Source: Anthostomella pinea (taxonomy: Eukaryota > Ascomycota > Sordariomycetes > Xylariales > Xylariaceae). From it: DNA of 64,000 nucleotides. The notes beneath the pieces are model-generated. The model made no database searches. It was not told the DNA's origin and saw only the letters and a program-made list of their open reading frames with translations. Position numbers and translations under genes: made by a program. Shown here piece by piece: positions 56,626-64,000 of this stretch; positions within the stretch are counted from its first letter, which is position 1; each line of letters begins with the position of its first letter. The stretch spans positions 3,968,001 through 4,032,000 of the forward strand of contig CAUWAG010000018.1 of the NCBI GenBank assembly GCA_963556695.1, written 5' to 3'.

Positions 56626-57609
56626 ATGTCCCCTCCGACCATCCTCATCATAGGCGCCACGGGCAAGCAAGGCAGCGCCGTGCTCGACGAGCTCTCCACC
56701 GCCATCTCGGCCTCAGCCTCCTCCAACTCCAGCCCGGCCCCCAAGATCCTAGCCCTCACGCGCTCGGCCTCGTCGCCCGCGGCGCAGGCCCTGACGTCGT
56801 CGTACCCAGGTCTGGACCTCGAGCTCGTCGAGGGCAACACCAAGGACCCCGCGCCCATCTTCGCCGCGCACCCGGACATTAGTGCTGTTTTTAGCTATAC
56901 GACGCCGCCGGACGAGGAGGCGCAGGCGCTCGCACTGATCGATTTCTGCGCCAACTCGGCCTGCAGTAGTAGTAAGGGTAGTAAGGTCCGCCACTTCGTC
57001 TTCTCGAGCGTCGACCGTGGTGGTGATGTCGCGTCCTGGGATACGCCGACGCAGATCCCGCACTTTCGGTCCAAGCACGTTACCGAGCAGCACCTACGCG
57101 CTGCGTGCGAGGCTTCCTCCCCCAGGAATAAGATGACGTACACAATCCTGCGGCCCGTGGCCTTCATGGACAACCTCAACCCCACCTCGGCCTTCGGCAT
57201 AGTGTTCGCCTCCATCTGGGGTACGATGCCCTGGGACACCAAACTGCAGCTCGTCAGCGTGCGCGACATCGGGCGCTTCGCGGCGCGCGCGCTGCTACAC
57301 CCGGAGAAGTATGCGGGAAGGGCGGTGGGCATCGCAGGGGACGAGCTGACGCTGGGGGAGGCGCGGGCGGTGTACCGCAAAGTGGCGGGGACGCAGCTGC
57401 CGCAGGCGTGGGGGGTCGTCGGGTGGGGCGTGAGGTGGGCGGTCGCTGAGGTGGGTAAGATGTTTGAGTGGTTTGAGACGGATGGGTATGGGGTTGATGT
57501 TGCGAAGTGCAGGGAGGAGGAGCCGAGGCTGCAGAGTCTGGAGAGGTGGTTGAGGGAGGATAGTCGGTTTGAGTGTGGCAAGGGGACGGGGACGGGGACG
57601 GAGAAGTAG
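56626..57609 (+). CDS. NmrA-like family NAD(P)-binding protein
   Basis: Single-exon gene, 327 residues from MSPPTILIIGATGKQGSAVLDEL. The glycine motif GATGKQG is the NAD(P)-binding GxxGxxG of atypical short-chain dehydrogenases in the NmrA/HSCARG group, which act as redox sensors or isoflavone-reductase-like enzymes. The family pattern continues with VFSYTTPPDEEAQALALIDFC, VRHFVFSSVDRGG, and LRPVAFMDNLNP. No catalytic Tyr-x3-Lys is apparent, as in regulatory members. The start at 56626 is chosen over the upstream ATG at 56434 because it begins the fold directly. The reading frame ends in a GT/GGGACG repeat. Confidence 0.86.
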   Translation: MSPPTILIIGATGKQGSAVLDELSTAISASASSNSSPAPKILALTRSASSPAAQALTSSYPGLDLELVEGNTKDPAPIFAAHPDISAVFSYTTPPDEEAQALALIDFCANSACSSSKGSKVRHFVFSSVDRGGDVASWDTPTQIPHFRSKHVTEQHLRAACEASSPRNKMTYTILRPVAFMDNLNPTSAFGIVFASIWGTMPWDTKLQLVSVRDIGRFAARALLHPEKYAGRAVGIAGDELTLGEARAVYRKVAGTQLPQAWGVVGWGVRWAVAEVGKMFEWFETDGYGVDVAKCREEEPRLQSLERWLREDSRFECGKGTGTGTEK

Positions 57610-59286
57610 ATGTGGATGTGTGAAGAGGTTGCTGGGTGGTGGATGAGAGGATGGATAGGATGGATGGGATGTGAGAAGGTGGTAGAGGCTGATGTATACT
57701 ACTTTGTTGTATACTCGGTAGTTAGAGCTGGCTGGAGATGATACGATCCCTCTCAGGGGGGACTATATCTGTCAGCTAATGACTTAGGCTTGAGGATCCA
57801 GACGAACTCACCAATAAATCCTCAGCAAATGTAGCCAGTGATCGCCTGACCCAGACTCTAACAACATGACAGGAACGTCAGCCAGTTGTTACTCTGAAGG
57901 TACTCCAGAAAGACTGTGGAGTCTAGTATCAGATTTCCCAGGGATAACACCTCCCTAGAGCCGAAAGAGTCTGACCTAAAGCCGGTCAACACGAAGATAA
58001 GAGCTTCGTGTGGTAGTGTGTCCAGCCCACCTATCTAGTCGATGGCCCAGAGATACCGTATCTGTTATATCTGTTAGCAAGCTAGTCTGTACCGCAATTC
58101 AGACTGTCTCGCGTTTGCCTTACGTTGTTCACCAAGTCCCGAAGCGCCAGAATATATATCTTCGCCATCATGCACGGACTGAAGTTGGTGTATCTACCTA
58201 CTTGCTTGACTACTGTCAGTGACAACCAGCTTCCAGTTCGGGTATAAAACACAAACAACAGGTTTGGAGGTCCCTATCGTTTGCCATTTTCTCTCCTTTG
58301 GTGCTGTCGCCACATGCATGGGCTGCTTCATATCGAATCGCGGCAGAGGGACAGGACCAGTGGCACGATGAGGCCGCGTGGAATTGAACAGGGTAAGTCA
58401 TTCTTCCGTTCGATATGGCAATTCACATTCATATCCACATCAAGGTATCTAGAAACTCTTCAAACCAAAAAAAGAAATATGCAAACAGGAGAAAGGTAAG
58501 TCAAGGTTCGCGAAAGAACGCAACCTAGTAAGTCAAGTAGAGTTTCAAGGAAGAGGTTACGAAACGAAGGGCTTTAATCTTGTCGGAAGGGTTCTCTCTG
58601 GCAGCTTGCGGTGCCTGAAGGTGAATCATCTGGAGTCTTCATGCCGGTTCCAAGAACCATCAGTTGTTCAATACAATGTCCATGTAGAAAAGGATCATGG
58701 CACTCCCTGCATGTGGATGAAGTCAGTTAGAAACAAAGTAGGCCTGTTCCACCCACAGGAACTCAATCACTCATGTCAAGAAGGTGCTAGGTAGGGTCTT
58801 GGTTCATCACAATTTCGTCTACCAATCTATGCTATACTCGGGCCAGCAGCGTATAGTACAACAGTACCATCTAGCTGGCCTAGCGTCTTCTCACACCATC
58901 CATCAGATGTCCACCTAGCCTAGACATCTCACTCAGATCGCGCAACGAGAAACCCCAGCCATGGAAATGCCGCCTGCTGTTGATGGCTGGGACCTCTTCT
59001 CGTCTTCTGAATTGTCATCTGCTCCCTGGCCTTACTTACATCCGGGAATCTGAACGCCGAAAACATGCGGGGTATGTAAAGAAATGTCATGACTGGCTGG
59101 CACCGACCGCCCAGCTGCTTCTTGCAAACACCCCCTAAAACGCAAATCGAAATACAAGGTGCGCCATTCTCACATGTCCGTCCCGTCCCAAGTGACGAGC
59201 TCAAGTACTAGACATCCGCCAACCTCATGTAGCGACTGCCTCTGAGCGCCGACAACCAGATTGCAACACGGGCAACAGAGATGGCC
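57610..59286. other. long intergenic region
   Basis: About 1.7 kb between convergent genes. Only short overlapping frames are present; no gene or repeat recognised. Confidence 0.45.
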
Positions 59287-62200
59287 TCATTCGCTGACAG
59301 AGAGCTGCTCGTAGTCCTCGGCCTCGCCATTCTCCTCATGACGCTTGCGCGGCGTCACCAGACCGACTTGAAGTCGTACGTCTGTCTGTATCTTCAGAAA
59401 GTACGTCTTCAAAGACGCAAGCCCGCGCAAGAAGCCTAGGTCCGGCTCATCCGGGTGCTTCGGCGGGCACGGTTTGCCCGTAGCCAGATCGCCTGCTGTT
59501 ACGCTGTTGGCAAAGTCGGCCATCTTGAAGTCGATCTCCTTTTTGTTTTTCCGACGCCTCTTGACGTCCGACGTGTCCTCCGCATCCGTCGCCAAGTCCG
59601 TGGTGGAATCCTCGGCGGCCGTCTCGTTGCCGTCGCCTGAGGTGTCGGCATCGTAGAATATGAGGAGACTGGCGGCGTAGAACCGGTATCCACGTAAGCA
59701 GCGAATGGTCACCTCAAGCTGGTTGAGCTTTTGTAGAATCGTGGGGATATGTCTAAGAACGCTGCTATAATCCACACCATCATAAAGGAACATGGTCAAC
59801 GCGTCTTGGAACTCCCTGCCAGCCTTGAGATCTCTCCCATAGTACTTGTCTTTGAAGACATACGTCTGGCTTTTCGCATCCCAAGCTTGCAGCCCACATA
59901 CCCTCACACCGAGCTCTCTCGACGTTGTTGCAGCACATTTTCGCCGCTGGGACTCTCGCTTCTTGGAGCTAGCTTCAATTCCGTACTGCCGAGTGCCCAT
60001 CTTCAGATCCATGATGCAAGGTCTTTTCATACCCGCAGTGAGGTCCTCGAGCAGGAGAAAATACTCCACCCTAGAATCATGCCGCGTTTGCGCCTCCTTG
60101 GGATTGATCGGCCGAGGGATTCTCTTGAGCTCCAACGCTGGACTCGGTAGTTCAGATGGGACCGCAGACGGCAAGCTCGATTGGGGTAGGTCAGCTGGCT
60201 CTGCATGGTTTCCGTGTCCAACCCCGTTTTCAGCCTTTGTGCCGGCGCCTTCCGACACGGGAGAAAATATATCAGGCTCCCCGTCACCTCGGTGCCCCAC
60301 ATCGTCAGCATCCTCAAAGAACTTCAAGCCGCCACGAGGATCTCCAACTTCCTGAGGTTTGCGTCGAAGTTTACTACCAGAGTAGCGCCTCTTCCGTATG
60401 TGCTCGGGGAAGTTCTCCGCGAGTGTCTCCGGTTCTGGGGCGCTGGTGCCAGTGACGTCTTTGACATGGTCCATGTCCTCAATCTTCAGGCATTCTGTCC
60501 CTGGTCCGACGTCGCTGCAGCTTTGCAAGAACCGCGCTGGAAGAGCTGACAGACTTGATTCAGGGAAAGGTCTAGCTTTCTCCTCCGTAACTTCGTACCT
60601 CGTCATTCCCGGGTCCGAATTTTCAAGACGGGGCTGTCTTGAGCGGCGCGGTATTGTTCGTTGGTGTGAAGCTGGTCGCTGATGCTTGTGTACAGCTATG
60701 GGTTGCTTCAAGAAAGCGTCATTGAAAACTTCATTGCGCAGTCTCTTGTTGACTGTCGTCGCTCCCCAACTATGCGCATGTCGATCCTCCAAGGTCGGCC
60801 GGCCTGTCTTGGCGGGTTTATTGTCCCCTTTCGAGTCGGGTATGTCACGAAACCATTGTTGAACCAAAGCTGCAGAGGCACTTCTAGGGCGCTCTTTGAC
60901 AGCTGAAAGTCCTGAAGGCTGAAGCAAGCTCCGAGGGAGGATATGTTGGTTATCAACGAAGGTAACCGTAGGTATCGGAATCTGCGTTGATTGTAGCGAT
61001 TGGCTGACTACCCTGCGATGTTGGTGGTCATCTCTCTTTAGATAGTTGATGTTCTGAGCGACCCCCACATCAATATTGTCATTGTCGGTTCTGGGTTTCG
61101 TGTCAGGCTCGCCGATTTTCTTCTCTCGTGCTTGGGTATCATCTCTCCTGACTGTCGACCTGCGCCGGGGTTGTTTCTGGAACGTTACATTCAGAACGCC
61201 GATGTACCTGCAAGATAATTAGCATCTGGTTCGTATACCAAGTCAAGGGGTACGTGAATCACTTGGTGACAATCGTGCAATGGACTACAGACCTTGGGAG
61301 GAAAGGCAAGAGATCGCGATGATATCTTTCAATATTCTCGTAGAACTCATTCTCTCGATTGTTTAGTTGCTTGCAGACAGCCCTCTTGGAAAACCTCCAG
61401 ATGGTTGTATGACCCCCAACCTGATGCTTGTATGGTATGAGCTCAATCGCCTCCAGGGGCAACTTGGGTCCAAGCTGATGCTCATGCACGACCGAGTCTT
61501 CGTAGTATTGAGAAGCCGGACGCAATAGCTTTGGTGGCGTCTCACAAGGCTTCTGAGGGAGCTCGACATCAACCTCAACCGGGCATTCAGCAACATCTTT
61601 GCGAGGCAAGTCTCGCAAACATGCTGCATCATTCTTACCGTTCGGAACGTCACTATGGTCTCGCTCGATCGCATGCTCATCTTCAGCCTCCGGCTCATCT
61701 GCCTTTACTAGCCATGGATGGAAATCCTGGCTTATAGAAGGCCTAGAAGGAGGCTGCTGGGACTCATGTTTATTAGTAGTAGGCGGCCTATCTCCCGAAG
61801 ACTCCTCCAAACCCTGATGTGGTAAGAATACTGCAGAAGATATCTTTTCCTCGGAAGATTCATCACCTTCTTCGTTGGCCTCTCTACACTCGGTGGCATC
61901 GCTTGAATGTCTGCGAGGCCGCAAATCGTCATCAACAAATAATGCACGAATGTGATTCGGCGCATCACGAGACTCTGTCTTGACCGCTGGCGTTGCGACC
62001 GGCTGCTCTGGTCGAGGCGACACCTTTGCTTGCTCAGCGGCAGTATTGTGTGGCCCTGACAGGTTGAAATAGTCGCCTTGACGATGGAAGCTCGAAGGTA
62101 CAGTGGCAGCTGGAGTGCTGGTCGGATATGACTGAGCCCGAGACAAAGGCTTGTGATCCTCGAGAGATTGGGGTGAAGGTGTGGAGCTCGGTAAGAGATG

Positions 62201-63394
62201 GCTCTCGGTATGCTTCAGTTGGGTCCCCTCAGACGACAGCTTTTCACGATGGCCAGAGGGGTTGTGGTCCCTTCGTTTGCCCCTGTCATCAGGGAGGCCT
62301 TCTTTGAAGAATCGAAGACTGTGGCTGGCTTTCCGACTGCGCGAGGGTTCCATCCCAGCCAACACCTCGGCGATGGACTTCTCAACTTGTCCATCTTGGT
62401 GACCGATGACGTCGCCAGTGCCAATGGACCACACCTTCTCGGGACCCATTGAGACGGTTCGCTCGGTTCTCCACGCTCGGTACTGAGCTCGAGCATCAAA
62501 TGTATCTTCGAATTGGCCAGGGCCGTGTGTAGAAGGGGCTTCCCCTGCGTCTACGTCATGCGAAAGTGAGGTGTCGCCAACATTGCCCGGTTGTATCGCA
62601 GCGCCGTCGAGTGAATGTAGCCGAGTCTCTTTGTCCGTGCGTTCCAACGACCGTCCCCTTACTCGGGTGGTTGCAAGTAGGTCTCGATGATCCGCCAATA
62701 CTGCGTTTGTTTCCGTGCCGCTATACATCTGGATATGCGAAGCAACACTATGATCAGCGCCAGTATAGTTACCGGTTGGGGAGAACGACGGGGCTGATAA
62801 TGTTCTGGCGGTGTCGGCGAGCGGTCGTGGCCTCTTCGGGGTCATTGGACCGCCTCGATGTTGACCATAAGCGTCATGATGTGGTTCAACTGCCGTATGG
62901 TCTCTGGGCGCATCAGGTGTTGTCTTGGGTTGGTTTGCTCGAGAGGGTAGGTCGGCGGGGTTCGGCTCGGGGCGTTGTTGATCTGTGTGAGACGCGTTGG
63001 AAGAGAGTATGCCGCGAGCGGAAGCAAGAGCCTGTGTAAGCAAGGAAGGCCCAGTAGATCTCTGGATGCCCAAGGGAGGCCTTGACTTCTTATGGCTGGC
63101 GGCGGCGGCGACAGGATGTGGGAGAGTTGATATGGAGGGTACAGGGACACCGGGGAGGACTGATACAATAGGTGCATGGTCGGGTACGGCAGAGGAGCCA
63201 GTCACAGGTCGCGACTCGGAGGATGGGCTGTCAGTCGCGATGTCAGTGGCAGCGGTGATAGTGGTGGCACCGGGCTGCGGATGGGGTTGAGGATGGGGAT
63301 GTGCATGGGCAAGGGCATGGGAAGCGGCGGGCGCTGCTTCGCTCACCCGTGCAGCAAATGCGGCATTTTCAGGCTGACGACACGGACTGGACAT
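59287..63394 (-). CDS. kcs1: Inositol hexakisphosphate kinase (Kcs1-like)
   Basis: Makes inositol pyrophosphates (5-PP-IP5) that signal phosphate status; 1,350 residues. Exon 1 is 63394-61263 and exon 2 is 61207-59287, with a 55-bp intron (GTGATT...TTGCAG). The first ~680 residues are disordered, with His/Pro repeats (HAHPHPQPHPQP). The kinase starts near LPLEAIELIPYKHQVGGHTTIWRFSKRAVCKQLNNRENEFYE. The diagnostic PxxxDxKxG motif is PCIMDLKMG at about 1107-1115, followed by GTRQYG and SLLIFYD. The motif FKMADFANS supplies the metal-binding Asp. The tail is short. The long insertion between kinase halves (about 720-1070) is typical for filamentous fungi. Confidence 0.94.
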
Positions 63395-64000
63395 GAGGAT
63401 GACATCTGGTGAAAACCATGGCAGTGTGGGAGGGATGATTTGCAGGAGACGGCGCGATGTCGCGGGTGGTCTTCGGATGCATCCGTCGTGATGAGGTCCA
63501 ATATTAGGTCATGTATGGTGCAGGTGTGTGTTGGTGGGAAGAGGTACAAGTTTATTTTTCATATCGGGTGGCGGGGGCCCCTTGGACCTTCAATGCTGTG
63601 AGGTGGGGCCTGAGATTCAACGTTAGCACTGTATCTAAGCTGCCTATCTGTCAAATGTATCATCTTAGAGTACCGAGATTTAGTGGAGATTAGCCTTATC
63701 GCTTGGCTGTCTCTACAGGCCTCTAGTGCCTCCACCTCACCCACGTGTTTGCGTCTCTCTTTCCCATCCAATGTTGATGGGGTTTTGATCTGAGTCGCAG
63801 AGTCGTTCCTGTCAGCTTTATGGACCCAATTACTTGTCCCGACTCATTGGTCAATGCTGTTCCAAAGACAAGGGCTCTAAGGCGTCCTTGGAGCCAGGTA
63901 CCTGCTATGTACCCATCGTGTCATCGCCTTGATCTTGCAACATTTAACGATACTGGTAACTCAACACTGTCCTCTCACTTTCGATGTTTTCGGCCACGGA
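63395..64000. other. upstream region of kcs1 to window edge
   Basis: About 600 bases, no gene seen. Confidence 0.45.

Overview
The window is nuclear DNA from a filamentous ascomycete (Pezizomycotina, probably a sordariomycete-type mould). Its genes are split by short 45-130 bp introns with GT(A/G)AGT donors and CTAAC/CTGAC-type branch sites. Intergenic spaces are 0.3-4 kb, and fungus-restricted families are present: a siderophore MFS transporter, a PTH11-like receptor, an FWD-1-like F-box/WD40 protein and a CDC24 with a PB1 domain. The placement is inferred from gene content, not from a database search.

Left part (1-18 kb), mostly accessory: the N-terminus of an NFX1-type helicase with CCCH fingers (cut by the window edge); a sugar transporter with a premature stop and an N-terminal frameshift, divergent from an intact intracellular GH36 alpha-galactosidase, with a Gal4-like CGG-N11-CCG palindrome between them; a MetE/UROD-fold protein; Mediator subunit Med18; a decayed O-methyltransferase; a PTH11-like seven-helix membrane protein; and a GNAT acetyltransferase.

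Middle (18-32 kb): a siderophore-iron transporter with a cluster of SreA-type GATA sites upstream, an AT-rich island that looks RIP-mutated, mitoribosomal Mrp10/mS37, a small secreted protein, and a secreted protein that looks like a divergent nucleoside hydrolase. About 200 bp upstream of the latter sits a very young Ty1/copia element (two 198-bp LTRs differing at one base, ATATG target duplication) whose gag-pol frame has two stops.

Right part (33-64 kb), mostly housekeeping: CDC24, an intron-containing tRNA-Ser(AGA), the F-box/WD40 protein, ESCRT-III Vps60, a wrecked NRPS-like adenylating enzyme, the mitochondrial calcium uniporter MCU, argininosuccinate lyase (with a TGACTCA cross-pathway site upstream), a SidF/SidL-type siderophore acyltransferase, an NmrA-like protein and the inositol hexakisphosphate kinase Kcs1.

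Recurring themes are iron (siderophore uptake and a siderophore acyltransferase about 34 kb apart), galactoside use with a damaged transporter, and loss of accessory genes (transporter, O-methyltransferase, adenylating enzyme) among intact core genes. I found no clearly new multi-gene system. The best leads are the regulatory palindromes, the divergent secreted nucleoside-hydrolase-like protein with a fresh retroelement in its promoter, and the decayed metabolic genes.
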